Part shown: positions 18,177 to 28,108 of the stretch, one piece after another | Layout: each line of letters starts with the position of its first letter | Numbering within the stretch: position 1 is the stretch's first letter | Source of the DNA: Burkholderia anthina | GTDB lineage: Bacteria; Pseudomonadota; Gammaproteobacteria; Burkholderiales; Burkholderiaceae | DNA: 64,000 nt | Direction of reading: 5' to 3' | Assembly: GCF_001547525.1 (NCBI RefSeq) | Contig: NZ_LNJP01000003.1 | Location: forward strand, 248,001-312,000 | Program-made: the position numbers and the translations under genes | The notes under the pieces: model-generated | What the model was told of the DNA's origin: nothing | What the model saw: the letters and a program-made list of their open reading frames with translations, nothing else | Database searches by the model: none

Positions 18177-18731
18177 TTATTCCGGAAACGGCAAATCAGT
18201 TTGTCCGTCCGCGCGCATATCGAACGTGTTGAGCGTCATCGCGACGAGCGCGTAATAGCCGAGCAGCGCGACGAGGTTCACCACGGTCTCGTGGCCGAAG
18301 CGGGCCTGCGCCCGCGCGAACGTCGCATCGCTCACACGGCGCGTGTCGTACAGCTCGGTGGCGAATGCGTGGATCAGCGCGTCGTCGTCCGATTCGAATG
18401 CGGGCGCGACGCCGAGCCGGATCGCGTCGGCCGTCGCGGCCGGCACGCCGGCCTCGAGCGCGATCGGATGATGGATGTGCCACTCGGCCTGCGAGCGCCA
18501 GCGCGAGGCCGTCACGAGAATCGCGAGCTCGGACAGGCGCAGCGGCAACCCCGTGCGGTAACGGCAGAACGCGCCGAGCTTCTGCGCGTGCTGGGCCAGC
18601 TCGGGGCTCGCGATCCAGCCGAGGAACGGCCCGTTCAGGTTGCCGCGCGGGCCGCTGAGGATATCGGCGAGCACGGCCTTCTGTTCGTCGGTGGCCGACG
18701 CGGGATCGAAAGGAGGCAGTCTGTCTGTCAT
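18177..18731 (-). CDS. Carboxymuconolactone decarboxylase (CMD)-family protein
   Basis: 184 residues from the ATG at 18731; earlier in-frame starts fall in the preceding gene. The all-helical CMD pattern is visible (PFLGWIASPELAQHAQKLGAF.., then RLSELAILVTASRWRSQAEWHIHHP.. in shorter words). The CxxC pair of AhpD is absent: the equivalent site reads EWHIHHP. A peroxidase role is therefore doubtful; a decarboxylase/hydrolase-like role is more likely. It is the last gene of a leftward operon behind an aminotransferase, with 25 bp between. Confidence 0.8.
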   Translation of the reverse strand: MTDRLPPFDPASATDEQKAVLADILSGPRGNLNGPFLGWIASPELAQHAQKLGAFCRYRTGLPLRLSELAILVTASRWRSQAEWHIHHPIALEAGVPAATADAIRLGVAPAFESDDDALIHAFATELYDTRRVSDATFARAQARFGHETVVNLVALLGYYALVAMTLNTFDMRADGQTDLPFPE

Positions 18732-18756
18732 GATGAGAATGCAGTGGGGTCGGGGT

Positions 18757-20103
18757 TCACGCGGCGGCCGATGCGAGCGCCGCGCCGATCGCGCCGGACA
18801 GCCGCTCGACGATCGTATCGATCTGCTGCGCGGTGCAAACGAACGGCGGCGCGATGAGGATGTGATCACCATGCACGCCGTCGATCGTGCCGCCCATCGG
18901 ATACACCATCAAGCCGCGCTGCATCGCCTCGCGCTTGACTGCCGCGTGCAGCTTCAACGCAGGATCGAACGCCGCCTTGGTGTCGCGATCGCGCACGAGC
19001 TCGACGCCGACGAACAGCCCGCGGCCACGCACGTCGCCGACATGCGGATGCGCACCGTAATGCTCGCGCAACGACGCACGCAGTTGCTCGCCGCGCGCCT
19101 TCACGTTGTCGAGCAGCTTCTCCTCGGCGATCACGCGCTGCACTTCGAGCGCGGCCGCGCAGGCGGTCGCGTGGCCGATGTACGTGTGACCGTGCTGGAA
19201 GAAGCCCGAGCCGTCCACGATCGTCCGGTAAATACGATCGCTCACCATCGTCGCACCGATCGGCTGGTAGCCCGCGCCGAGCCCTTTCGCGATCGTCAGC
19301 AGATCGGGCGCGACGCCGTCCTCATCGCACGCATACAGGTAACCCGTGCGCCCCATCCCCGACATGATCTCGTCGAGGATCAGCAGCACGCCGTACTTGT
19401 CGCACACCGCGCGAATCTTTTTCAGGTAGGTTCGCACCGGCGGCACCGCGCCGGCCGTCGCGCCGACCACCGTTTCCGCGACGAACGCCGCGACGTTTTC
19501 CGCGCCGAGTTCGACGATCTTCCGTTCGAGCTCGTCCGCGAGGCGCTGCGCGTACGCTTCCTCCGTTTCACCGGCCTGCTGATCGCGGTACGCATAGCAC
19601 GGGCTCACGTGGTGCGCGTCGATCAGCAGCGGCAGGAACGGCTCGCGCCGCCATGCGTTGCCGCCGATCGCGAGTGCGCCGAGCGTGTTGCCGTGATAGC
19701 TCTGGCGCCGGGCGATGAAATGACGGCGCCGCGGCTCGCCCTTCTCGACGAAGTACTGGCGCGCCAGCTTCAGCGCGGCCTCGATCGCCTCGGAGCCGCC
19801 CGACACGAAATACACGTGGTCGAGCCCGGCCGGCGCGCCGTCGACGAGCCGGTCGGCCAGTTCCTCGGCCACGTCGGTCGTGAAGAACGACGTATGTGCG
19901 TACGGCAATTGCTGCGCCTGCCGCTTGATCGCGTCGATCACGCGCGGGTTGCTGTGGCCGAGACACGAGACGGCCGCGCCGCCGCACGCATCGATATAGC
20001 GTTTGCCGGTCGAATCGACGATCTCGATGCCGTCGCCTGCGACGGCGACGGGCAAGGTGGCGCGCGGGGCGCGATGGAAAACGGTCGTCATGCGTGGCCT
20101 CAT
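18757..20103 (-). CDS. Class III PLP-dependent aminotransferase
   Basis: 448 residues. Fold-type I class III features: the phosphate-binding region SGGSEAIEAALKLARQ (101-116), ILDEIMSGMGRTG with Asp244, and the PLP lysine Lys273 in TIAKGLGAGYQPIGA. Length is normal. The group covers omega-amino-acid, putrescine, beta-alanine and related transaminases, so the amine donor cannot be told from sequence. The ATG at 20103 lies 3 bp after the preceding stop; a second ATG at 20091 is an alternative start. Operon partners are a small unknown protein upstream and the CMD protein downstream. Confidence 0.9.
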   Translation of the reverse strand: MRPRMTTVFHRAPRATLPVAVAGDGIEIVDSTGKRYIDACGGAAVSCLGHSNPRVIDAIKRQAQQLPYAHTSFFTTDVAEELADRLVDGAPAGLDHVYFVSGGSEAIEAALKLARQYFVEKGEPRRRHFIARRQSYHGNTLGALAIGGNAWRREPFLPLLIDAHHVSPCYAYRDQQAGETEEAYAQRLADELERKIVELGAENVAAFVAETVVGATAGAVPPVRTYLKKIRAVCDKYGVLLILDEIMSGMGRTGYLYACDEDGVAPDLLTIAKGLGAGYQPIGATMVSDRIYRTIVDGSGFFQHGHTYIGHATACAAALEVQRVIAEEKLLDNVKARGEQLRASLREHYGAHPHVGDVRGRGLFVGVELVRDRDTKAAFDPALKLHAAVKREAMQRGLMVYPMGGTIDGVHGDHILIAPPFVCTAQQIDTIVERLSGAIGAALASAAA

Positions 20104-20106
20104 GGA

Positions 20107-20514
20107 TCAGGATGCGCTGGGCGCGTGCGCGGACGGCACGATGCGCGTCGCGAAGCGCTGCGTGCCGTGTTGATGGACGGTGAAATCGATCGCGGTGTCG
20201 TCAATCTCGAACACCGCGGTCGCGAGCGGGTTCTCGTCGTCGGGATCGGCCGGACCGTCGCGGTAGATCGGCAGCCCTTCTGGTGCACGATCGCCGAGCA
20301 CGCGCAGCAGCGCGGCTTCGTCGATCGCGTCGGCGACGAACGGATGGCCGCGCCAGCGGCGCACGGCCTGCCATGCGCGGCTCCGCCGCAAGTACGCGTC
20401 GAATTCCGGCCGGGCAAGCTCGCCGAGGCGCACGCCGATGTCGAACGGCGGGCCGGCGATGACGGGCGAAAGGAAAAGCGGCATGTCGTGCAAAAGAGTC
20501 CACTCCGGTGACAT
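20107..20514 (-). CDS. Small protein of unknown function heading the aminotransferase operon
   Basis: 135 residues if read from the ATG at 20514; a GTG at 20571 would give 154 residues and lies closer to the predicted transcription start, so the start is uncertain. The protein is acidic, without signal peptide or membrane helix. It contains PPFDIGVRLGELARPEFDAYL and ends with a beta-rich part (AVFEIDDTAIDFTVHQHG). No family is recognised. It is 3 bp from the aminotransferase start, so the two are surely co-expressed. Confidence 0.65.
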   Translation of the reverse strand: MSPEWTLLHDMPLFLSPVIAGPPFDIGVRLGELARPEFDAYLRRSRAWQAVRRWRGHPFVADAIDEAALLRVLGDRAPEGLPIYRDGPADPDDENPLATAVFEIDDTAIDFTVHQHGTQRFATRIVPSAHAPSAS

Positions 20515-20594
20515 GTAGCGTGCGCCGGGTCGGCGCGCCCCGTCAAACGATGCGGGGACGCACGTCGTCACGATCTCGCAACACGCGATGACGA

Positions 20595-20624
20595 ATTAGA
20601 CATTCACACAACATATGTTGTCAA
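20595..20624 (-). promoter_or_regulatory. Strong promoter with overlapping palindrome for the aminotransferase operon
   Basis: On the minus strand TTGACA (20624-20619), 18-bp spacer, TCTAAT (20600-20595): 6/6 and 5/6 matches to sigma-70 consensus. The perfect 14-bp palindrome ACAACATATGTTGT (20608-20621) overlaps the -35 and spacer, an ideal repressor position. GntR- or TetR-type regulators use operators of this shape. No such regulator gene is adjacent. Confidence 0.7.
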
Positions 20625-20670
20625 TACCTGGGTACGGACAACACCGGATGCAGCCGCGCTCGCTGCCCCG

Positions 20671-23600
20671 TCACGCCGCGACCCCGCTCGCCTGATGCGA
20701 CACGAGCCGCGCATACGCGCCCTGCCGCGCCATCAGCTCCGCATGGCGGCCAGCCTCGATCACGGCGCCCTGCTCCATCACGAGGATCAGGTCGGCATGG
20801 CGCACAGTGGACAGCCGATGCGCGATGATGATCGACGTGCGCTGCGTCATCAGGTCCTCCAGCGCCGCGCGGATCTGCTGCTCGCTGATCGTGTCCAGGT
20901 GCGACGTCGCCTCGTCGAGGATCAGCACCGGCGCATCCTTCAGGAATGCGCGCGCGATCGCCACACGCTGGCGCTGGCCGCCCGACAACTGCACGCCGCG
21001 CTCGCCGACGCGCGTCGCGAGCCCGTCCGGCAACCGCGCGACGAAATCGCCGAGCGCCGCGTGGTCGATCGCGCGCCGCACGTCCGCGTCGGATGCATCG
21101 TTCGCGGCGAGCCGGATGTTCGCGTCCAGCGTGTCGTTGAACAGATAGGTATCCTGCGCGACGAGCGCGATGTGCTGCCGCAGGTCGTCGAGCCGCAGGT
21201 CGCGCAGGTCGACGCCGCCGAGCGTGACGCGGCCCTGCTGCGGATCCCAGAAGCGCAGCAGCAGGCTCGCGACGGTCGACTTGCCCGCACCCGATGCACC
21301 GACCAGCGCGACCGTGCTGCCGGGCGGCACCTCGAAGCTCACGCGGTCGATCGCGGGCACGCCGCGGCCCGGATACGTGAACGACACCGCGTCGAACCGT
21401 ACCGCCGGATTCCCGGGCATCGCGTGCGCGCCGTCCGTCACCGTCACGGGCTCCTTCTCCAGCGCGCGCAAGCGGCGCGTCGACGCGATCGTGTCGGCAA
21501 GCTGGCGCGCGACCTGACCGATTTCGGCCACCGGCATGAACGCGGCCACCGCGACGAGCACCAGCAGCGGCAACGACTCGTGCGGGAACCAGCCGCGTGC
21601 GCACAACCACGCGCCGAGCGCGGCGACCGCCAGCCCGCCGAGCCCGCTCGCGACTTCGAGCGCGGCGCTTTGCGTCGACAGATCGTCGAGCAGCTTCGCG
21701 CGCTGCCGACGATACGCATCGGCCTCGGCCACGAACGCCGCGCGCCGGCGTGCGATCGCCTGGAACGCGGTCAGTTCCGCGAGCCCCTGGATCGTTTCGG
21801 TCAGGTGCGCGCCGAGCCGGCCCAGCGCTTCGCGCGCGCCGGTGCCGAGCCGGTCGACGTCGCGGCGGGCCAGCACGGGTGCGAGCCCGGCCCACAGCAG
21901 AAACGGCAGCAGCACGAGCGCGAGCGGCCATGCGACCGACGCGAGCAGCACCAGCACGCCGGCCGGCACGAGCACCGCGACGAACGCGGGCGCGAGCGTA
22001 TGCGCGTAGAAATATTCGACGGTCTCGACGTCCTGCGTCGCGAGCGACACGAGATCGCCGGAACGGCGGCGCAGCAGCCCGGCCGGCGCGAGCCGTTCGA
22101 GCGTCGCGAACAACGCGATGCGCATTTCCGCGAGCAGCCGGTACGCCATGTCGTGCGCGAGCCACGATTCGAGCCAGTGCAGCACGGCCGCGACCGGCGC
22201 GATCACGAGCAGCGCGGCCACCAGCCCGGTGCCGACATGACCGGTCGGCACCGCGCCGACCACCCGCGCGCCGAGCACGCCGACGCCGATGAAGGCGAGC
22301 ACGCGGCCGATCCCGAACAGCACGGTGAGCACCACCTTGCCCTTCCATGGACGCACGAAGCGAAGCAGCGTCCGCAACGTCTCCGGCCAGCCGATTGTCG
22401 CCGCATCGTCGTTCAGCGGCCGCACCTGCGGGCCCGACGACGCGCGCGCGGTCGCGCCGGCCGGGGTCGCCGCGCCGACGGATTCGGCGGCCGCTTCCAG
22501 TTGCGGCCCCATCAGGCGGCGATACGGGCCGTCGCGTGCGATCAGCGCCGCGTGCGTGCCTTCGTCGACGACCTGCCCCTGGTCGAGCACCAGGATGCGA
22601 TCGGCGCCGATCACGCTGGACAGCCGATGCGCGAGCACGAGCGTCGTGCGCCCGCGCGTGAGCCGGTCGAGCGCCTGCTGGATCAGCGCTTCGTTCTCCG
22701 CATCGACAGACGACAGCGCCTCGTCGAGCAGCAGGATCGGCGCATCGCGCAGCAGCGCGCGCGCAATCGCGATGCGCTGGCGCTGACCGCCGGACAGCAT
22801 GAGCCCGCGTTCGCCGATGCGTGTCGCGTAGCCGTCGGGCAGCGACGAGATGAAATCGTGCGCGTTGGCGGCGCGCGCGGCGGCGATCATCTCCGCGTCG
22901 CTCGCGTCGGGGCGGCCGAGCCGCAGGTTGTCGGCGACGCTGCCGTCGAACAGCGTCGCATCCTGCGCGACGACCGCGATCATCTCGCGCACCTGGTCGA
23001 CATCGAGCGTGCGCACGTCGTGGCCGCCGATCCGGACCGCGCCGCCCTGCGCATCGTGCTGCCGCAGCAGCAGGCGCACGATGGTCGACTTGCCGGCTCC
23101 GCTCGGCCCGACGATCGCGACCGTCTCGCCCTCGCGCACCGAGAAACTCAGCGCCGCATGGGCCTCCGCGCGGCGCCCCGGATACGCGAAACTGACGTCG
23201 TCGAACGCGATCTCCGGCCGCAGGCCCGCTACGCGCTGCGCATCGACGCGAGGCGCGGCGCCGCCCGCGTCGAGCAGCGCGTGGATCGCATTCGCCGCCG
23301 ACTGGCCGATCATTCCCTGATGCAGCACCGCGCGCAGGTCGCGCAACGGGCGGAAGATCTCGCTGCCGGCCATCAGCACGATCAGCAGCGCTTCGAGGCT
23401 CATGTCGCCGTGCCGCACGCGCCATGCGCCCACCGCGATCGCCGCGGCCGCGCCGAGGCCGGTGCCGAGATCCGTGAAGAACCGTGTCAGCAGGCCGAGC
23501 GCGAGCACCCAGAACGTGCTGTCCGACAACGCGCGCGCCTTCGCGGCCAGCTTCGCGCCGAACGCGGTGCTCTGCCCGAACGCCTTCAGCGTCGGCAGGC

Positions 23601-24210
23601 CCTGCACCGCGTCGAGAAATTCCTCGCCGAACGCCTTGAACGCGGCCGAACGGGCGAGCGCCGCGCGTTTGTCGGCGCGATGCACGAGCTGCGGCAACGC
23701 GAGCGTGACGAGCGCCGCGACGAGCAGGATCGCGGCCGTCGGCACGTCCCACCATGCGAGCACCGCGAAGATCATGAGCGGCGCGCACGCGGCGATCACG
23801 AGCTGCGGCAGGTAGACGCCGAAGAAGGTCTGCAACTGCTCGACGCCGTCGACGACGGCGAGCATCACGCCGCCCGTGCGTTCGCCGCTGAACCAGGCGG
23901 GGCCGAGCGCGGCGATCCGGTCGAACAGCCGCGCGCGCAGCGTCGCCTGCACGCGGCCCGCCGTATGCTGCGCGAGCACCGTGCGGCGATGATCGAGCCA
24001 TGCGCGCAGCAGCACGCAGGCCGCCGTTGCAACGACGGCTTCGCCGATGCCGCGCGCCGGCGCGCCGGAAAACACCAGCGCCAGCACGCGGCCGAGAAAC
24101 ACGAAGCGGAGGATGCCGACACCCATCGCGAGCAGCCCGAGCGCGACGGCCGCCGCCACCCGCCAGCGCAGGCCCGCCATCATCGCCCATAGTCGTCGGT
24201 CGAAATACAT
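20671..24210 (-). CDS. Single-chain double ABC exporter (fused CydD-CydC type)
   Basis: 1179 residues, with GGAGGG 7 bp before the ATG at 24210. Two complete exporter halves are fused head to tail: membrane domain, ATPase, membrane domain, ATPase. Half 1: Walker A GPSGAGKST near 366, LSGGQRQR near 470, LLLDEALS near 488. Half 2: Walker A GASGAGKST near 968, LSGGQRQR near 1073, LILDEATS near 1092. The first membrane domain resembles CydD (PQLVIAACAPLMI). CydDC exports cysteine and glutathione and is needed for cytochrome bd, normally as two proteins; no cydAB is in the window, so the substrate is open. A divergent LysR gene starts 120 bp away. Confidence 0.88.
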   Translation of the reverse strand: MYFDRRLWAMMAGLRWRVAAAVALGLLAMGVGILRFVFLGRVLALVFSGAPARGIGEAVVATAACVLLRAWLDHRRTVLAQHTAGRVQATLRARLFDRIAALGPAWFSGERTGGVMLAVVDGVEQLQTFFGVYLPQLVIAACAPLMIFAVLAWWDVPTAAILLVAALVTLALPQLVHRADKRAALARSAAFKAFGEEFLDAVQGLPTLKAFGQSTAFGAKLAAKARALSDSTFWVLALGLLTRFFTDLGTGLGAAAAIAVGAWRVRHGDMSLEALLIVLMAGSEIFRPLRDLRAVLHQGMIGQSAANAIHALLDAGGAAPRVDAQRVAGLRPEIAFDDVSFAYPGRRAEAHAALSFSVREGETVAIVGPSGAGKSTIVRLLLRQHDAQGGAVRIGGHDVRTLDVDQVREMIAVVAQDATLFDGSVADNLRLGRPDASDAEMIAAARAANAHDFISSLPDGYATRIGERGLMLSGGQRQRIAIARALLRDAPILLLDEALSSVDAENEALIQQALDRLTRGRTTLVLAHRLSSVIGADRILVLDQGQVVDEGTHAALIARDGPYRRLMGPQLEAAAESVGAATPAGATARASSGPQVRPLNDDAATIGWPETLRTLLRFVRPWKGKVVLTVLFGIGRVLAFIGVGVLGARVVGAVPTGHVGTGLVAALLVIAPVAAVLHWLESWLAHDMAYRLLAEMRIALFATLERLAPAGLLRRRSGDLVSLATQDVETVEYFYAHTLAPAFVAVLVPAGVLVLLASVAWPLALVLLPFLLWAGLAPVLARRDVDRLGTGAREALGRLGAHLTETIQGLAELTAFQAIARRRAAFVAEADAYRRQRAKLLDDLSTQSAALEVASGLGGLAVAALGAWLCARGWFPHESLPLLVLVAVAAFMPVAEIGQVARQLADTIASTRRLRALEKEPVTVTDGAHAMPGNPAVRFDAVSFTYPGRGVPAIDRVSFEVPPGSTVALVGASGAGKSTVASLLLRFWDPQQGRVTLGGVDLRDLRLDDLRQHIALVAQDTYLFNDTLDANIRLAANDASDADVRRAIDHAALGDFVARLPDGLATRVGERGVQLSGGQRQRVAIARAFLKDAPVLILDEATSHLDTISEQQIRAALEDLMTQRTSIIIAHRLSTVRHADLILVMEQGAVIEAGRHAELMARQGAYARLVSHQASGVAA

Positions 24211-24329
24211 GAAGCCCTCCGGTCGGTGTTTGGTTGCGTTCTGGTTGACCGGATCGAGGCTACCCGCGCCGCCCGCGCGCGGCAAAAGATGATTTTTCAA
24301 CGGGTGTTGAGTCAACTACAATACCCCGC

Positions 24330-25277
24330 ATGTCGCACCTTCCTCCCCTCAGCGCACTGCGTGCTTTCGAGGCGGCCGTCCGCCTCGGCGGGTTCGCGCG
24401 CGCGGCGGTCGAGCTGAACGTGTCGACCAGCGCGGTCAGCCACCAGATCCGGTCGCTCGAGGAATCGCTCGGCGCGCGGCTGCTCGAACGCAGCACGGGG
24501 CTCGGCGGCATCGGTCTCACGCCGGCCGGTGCACGCCTGCTGCCGGCCGTCAGCGATGCGCTGTCGCGTCTCACCGACGCGTGCAGCGAGATTCGCGGTG
24601 CCGCGCAACGGCTCACCGTGTCCGCCAACGCACCGTTTTCGTCGATGTGGCTCGCGCGCCGGCTGGCGGAATTCTCGTCGCTTCATCCCGACACCCCGCT
24701 GCACGCGGTCGTGCTCGACGACGAGCCGGATTTCGCGCGCAGCGGCGTCGATCTGGCGATCGTGCACGTACCGGCGCACCGGCTACGGGCCGACGACGAC
24801 GTGCTGATGCGGGAAACCGTGTTTCCGGTCTGCAGCCCCGAGCTGTTTCCGTACGCGTCGGGGCACGTATGCCGCTCGCGGCTGCTGCAGGAAATGCACG
24901 AGGACAGCCCCGAGATCGACTGGCGCAACTGGGCCGTGCAGTTTGGCTTGCCGGACGACTTCGAGACGAAGATCGTCCGTTACAGCAGTTTCAGCCAGGT
25001 GATCGGCGCGGCCGTCGGCGGCGCCGGCATCGCGCTCGGCCGCGTGCCGCTGATCGAGCCCGAGCTGCGCAGCGGGCGTCTGGTGCCGCTGGTGCCGGGC
25101 CTCGCGCGCGACGCGTCGTGGCGCTTCGTGCTGCGCCGCCATCCGGCGACGCGGCACCGGCTGCTCGATCCGTTGATCGCATTCCTGCGCAGCGAAGCGG
25201 ACGCGCCGCCGTTCGTCTCGAAGATCGTTGCGCCCGCATCCAACGACAGTCACGCACGGGGCGCGGGCGGGGCCTGA
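24330..25277 (+). CDS. LysR-family regulator
   Basis: 315 residues. The helix-turn-helix spans about 7-65 (LSALRAFEAAVRLGGF, then SAVSHQIRSLEESLG). The effector domain follows, with VCSPELFPYASG and the late motif ALGRVPLIEPELRSGRLVPLVPG typical of GcvA-like members. It is transcribed divergently from the fused ABC exporter, with 119 bp between, so it is a likely regulator of it. The C-terminal tail after residue 290 is longer than usual and low in structure. Confidence 0.9.
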   Translation: MSHLPPLSALRAFEAAVRLGGFARAAVELNVSTSAVSHQIRSLEESLGARLLERSTGLGGIGLTPAGARLLPAVSDALSRLTDACSEIRGAAQRLTVSANAPFSSMWLARRLAEFSSLHPDTPLHAVVLDDEPDFARSGVDLAIVHVPAHRLRADDDVLMRETVFPVCSPELFPYASGHVCRSRLLQEMHEDSPEIDWRNWAVQFGLPDDFETKIVRYSSFSQVIGAAVGGAGIALGRVPLIEPELRSGRLVPLVPGLARDASWRFVLRRHPATRHRLLDPLIAFLRSEADAPPFVSKIVAPASNDSHARGAGGA

Positions 25278-25323
25278 CGGGCCGCATGCAACGCCGGCAG
25301 CGCGTTTGCGTATGACCGGCCGC

Positions 25324-25695
25324 TTACGGCGTCGCGAAGAACAGCGCGACGACGCACGCCATCCCGCCGAACCACACGAGCGAACGCAGCGACGCCCAGT
25401 TCAACAGGTACATCAGCGCATAGACGACGCGGATCGCGACGAACGCGATCGCGAGCTGGTCGACGCGATGCGCGTTCGCGCCGTTGTGCCACGCCACCAC
25501 CAGCGCGGCCGTAAACAGCGCGAGCGCTTCCCATGAATTCTGATGCGCGGCCTGCGCGCGGGCGCGCCAGCCTTCGAGCTTCGCGAGGTAATCGCGCGGC
25601 GTACGGTTGTCGTAACCCTTGCGGGCCTTGGCGAGAAACGTCATCGGGAACGGCAACAGCGCCACGATGAACAGGCACAGCTGGGACGTCGTCAT
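25324..25695 (-). CDS. MAPEG-family membrane protein
   Basis: 123 residues, with GGAGGAG just before the ATG at 25695. Four hydrophobic segments are visible (about 4-22, 50-70, 74-94, 100-120). The sequence NRTPRDYLAKLEGWRARAQAAHQN followed by WEAL carries the Arg/Asn/Glu-rich loop characteristic of the MAPEG family (microsomal glutathione transferase-like proteins). Function in bacteria is poorly known; glutathione-dependent detoxification in the membrane is possible. It stands alone, convergent with the LysR gene. Confidence 0.8.
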   Translation of the reverse strand: MTTSQLCLFIVALLPFPMTFLAKARKGYDNRTPRDYLAKLEGWRARAQAAHQNSWEALALFTAALVVAWHNGANAHRVDQLAIAFVAIRVVYALMYLLNWASLRSLVWFGGMACVVALFFATP

Positions 25696-25996
25696 CCAAG
25701 TCTCCTCCGTTATGATTACATTGATCAATGACAAGATCGTCGAGAGCTTAGCATTGCATCGTGCCGTTCGCGCACCGGTTTTCTAGACGGGAGACTCGGC
25801 CGCGCAGGTCGAAGTGGGCAGTGCGCGGCGAGCCTCAGCACCCGAATTTCCACCAAATCATCGATAAATACGTTAATTAAAACTGGTCGAACACCAATAA
25901 GATAGCGCTCAACACTGGCTGGGCGCGCGATCGCGCCGGCCTGCCGTTTCACTCCACGCCCCGTGCGCCGAACGACATCCGACCCGAGCCCTTGCC

Positions 25997-27118
25997 ATGC
26001 CCCGTCCCATCGTCGCCCATATCCGCCCCGACGCCGTCCGCCACAACCTCGACTTCATCCGCCGCACCGCCGCGCAATCGCGCGTGTGGGCCGTGATCAA
26101 GGCCAACGCGTATGGCCACGGCATCGAGCGGATCTACCCGGGCCTCGCGGCCGCCGACGGCATCGCGCTGCTCGATCTGGACGAAGCCGTGCGCGTGCGC
26201 GAGCTCGGCTGGGACAAGCCCGTGCTGCTGCTCGAAGGGATCTTCGAGGCCGCCGACGTCGAGCTGGCCGATCGCCATCGGCTGACGGTCGCCGTGCACT
26301 GCGACGAACAGCTCGACCTGCTGATCGCCGCGAAGCCGCAGCAGCCGATCGACATCCAGCTCAAGATGAATTCCGGCATGAACCGGCTCGGCTATCGGCC
26401 GGCCGCGTTCCGCGCCGCGTGGGAACGCGCGGCGAGCGCGCCGTCGATCGGCAAGATCACGCTGATGATGCATTTCGCGAACGCCGACGAAGGCGAAGTC
26501 GACTGGCAGCTCGACCAGTTCGACGCGACCACGACCGGGATTCCGGGCGAGCGCTCGGTGTCGAATTCGGCGGCCGTGCTGTGGCACCCGCGCGCGCACC
26601 GCGACTGGGTGCGCCCCGGCACGATCCTGTACGGCGCTTCGCCGACGGGCGCCTCGCGGCATATCGCCGACACGCCGCTGACGGCCGCGATGACGCTGAC
26701 GAGCCGGATCATCGGCGTGCAGACGGTGGCGCCGGAGGAAACCGTCGGCTATGGCCGCCGCTTCACGGCCGATCGGGCGATGCGGATCGGCGTCGTCGCG
26801 TGCGGCTACGCGGACGGCTATCCGCGCCATGCCCCGACCGGCACGCCGATCGCGGTGGACGGCGTGATGACGCGCGTCGTCGGCCGCGTATCGATGGACA
26901 TGCTGACCGTCGACCTGACGCCGTGCCCGAACGCGGGCATCGGCTCGAGCGTCGAGCTGTGGGGCGACCAGGTGAAGGTGGATGACGTCGCGCAGGCCAG
27001 CGGCACGATCGGCTACGAGCTGATGTGCGCGCTCGCGCGCCGCGTGCCGGTCGTGATCGTGCCGCCCGGGGCGACGAGCGTGCACCCGGCGCTACGGACC
27101 GGCAGCTACGGACGCTGA
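25997..27118 (+). CDS. alr: Alanine racemase
   Basis: 373 residues. The PLP lysine is Lys35 in [12 protein letters not shown], the signature of the family. The second catalytic residue, Tyr, is in VGYGRRF near 252, and the C-terminal beta domain with SMDMLTVDL follows. The enzyme interconverts L- and D-alanine for peptidoglycan or D-alanine catabolism. It is monocistronic here. The region just upstream (25790-25990) is A+T-rich and should hold the promoter, but no clear boxes were assigned. Confidence 0.95.
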   Translation: MPRPIVAHIRPDAVRHNLDFIRRTAAQSRVWAVIKANAYGHGIERIYPGLAAADGIALLDLDEAVRVRELGWDKPVLLLEGIFEAADVELADRHRLTVAVHCDEQLDLLIAAKPQQPIDIQLKMNSGMNRLGYRPAAFRAAWERAASAPSIGKITLMMHFANADEGEVDWQLDQFDATTTGIPGERSVSNSAAVLWHPRAHRDWVRPGTILYGASPTGASRHIADTPLTAAMTLTSRIIGVQTVAPEETVGYGRRFTADRAMRIGVVACGYADGYPRHAPTGTPIAVDGVMTRVVGRVSMDMLTVDLTPCPNAGIGSSVELWGDQVKVDDVAQASGTIGYELMCALARRVPVVIVPPGATSVHPALRTGSYGR

Positions 27119-27313
27119 CGGGCGGCGATGCTGTGTTGCTGCGATGCGTGACAGCGTCGCCGCACATGCCGTGCCGCGTGCTGGCCGGCCGCCTCACGCG
27201 GCCCGTCAGCTCTGCGGCGAACCGCCCACGCGCACCGGCGACGACACGGTACGTCGTTGCGCGTTGCACAACGCCGGGCGCCGACGCGCGCTCTGTCCGC
27301 TTCCGTCAACGCA

Positions 27314-28108
27314 TCACGAACGCCACGTCGGCTTGCGCTTCTCGAGAAACGCGTCGATGCCCTCGCCCGCATCCTCTTCCATCATGTTGCGCGCCATCAC
27401 GTCGCCCGCGTACGCATACGCTTCGTCGAGCGGCAGCTCGCGCTGACGATAGAACATCTGCTTGCCATATCGCACCGCGGCCGGGCTCTTCGCGACGATC
27501 TCCGCGACCTTGCGCGCGACGGCCGCATCGAGCGCGTCCTCGGGCACGGCTTCGTTGACGAGCCCCCACGCGGCGGCCGTCGCCGCATCGACGAAGCGGC
27601 CGGTCACCAGCATGTCGAACGCGCGCTTGGCCGCGACGTTGCGGCTCAACGCGACGGCCGGCGTCGAGCAGAACAGCCCGACGTTGATGCCCGACACCGC
27701 GAAGCGCGCGGTATCGGCCGCGATCGCGAGGTCGCACGCGGCGACGAGCTGGCAGCCGGCCGCCGTCGCGATGCCGTGCACGCGCGCGATCACCGGCACC
27801 GGCAATGCGCGCATCGCGAGCATCACGCGGCTGCACTGCGCGAACAGCGTGCGGTAGTAGTCGAGTTCAGGCTTGCCGCGCATCTGCCGCAAGTCGTGGC
27901 CGGCGCAGAACGCCTTGCCTTCGGCGGCCAGCACGACGCAGCGCACGTGCGGATCGGCGGCAAGCGTATCGAACGCATCGTGCAGGGCCGAAAGCATCGC
28001 TTCGGACAACGCGTTGAACTGCTGCGGGCGATTCAGGCGCAGCGTGACGACGCCGTCGCGCGTGTCGCGCAGCAGGATCGGCCCGGCTGTCTCGTGAATG
28101 GGTTCCAT
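27314..28108 (-). CDS. Enoyl-CoA hydratase/isomerase family protein
   Basis: 264 residues from the ATG at 28108 (MEPIHETAG). Crotonase-fold features are visible: RPQQFNALSEAML, the oxyanion-hole segments AFCAGHDLRQM and HGIATAAGCQLVAACDLAIAADTARFAV, and the later KRAFDMLVTGRF. The catalytic Glu equivalent to Glu164 of enoyl-CoA hydratase is replaced (around INVGLFCSTPAV), so the exact reaction is unclear; ECHDC3-like members share this FCSTP pattern. The C-terminus EKRKPTW is typical of the family. It appears monocistronic. Confidence 0.88.
   Translation of the reverse strand: MEPIHETAGPILLRDTRDGVVTLRLNRPQQFNALSEAMLSALHDAFDTLAADPHVRCVVLAAEGKAFCAGHDLRQMRGKPELDYYRTLFAQCSRVMLAMRALPVPVIARVHGIATAAGCQLVAACDLAIAADTARFAVSGINVGLFCSTPAVALSRNVAAKRAFDMLVTGRFVDAATAAAWGLVNEAVPEDALDAAVARKVAEIVAKSPAAVRYGKQMFYRQRELPLDEAYAYAGDVMARNMMEEDAGEGIDAFLEKRKPTWRS

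Noticed and set aside
20695..24192. 1165-codon plus-strand open frame opposite the ABC exporter
   Set aside because: Product is a biased Arg/His/Asp-rich string with no domains. Long antisense frames are common in GC-rich genes, and the minus strand has clear ABC motifs.
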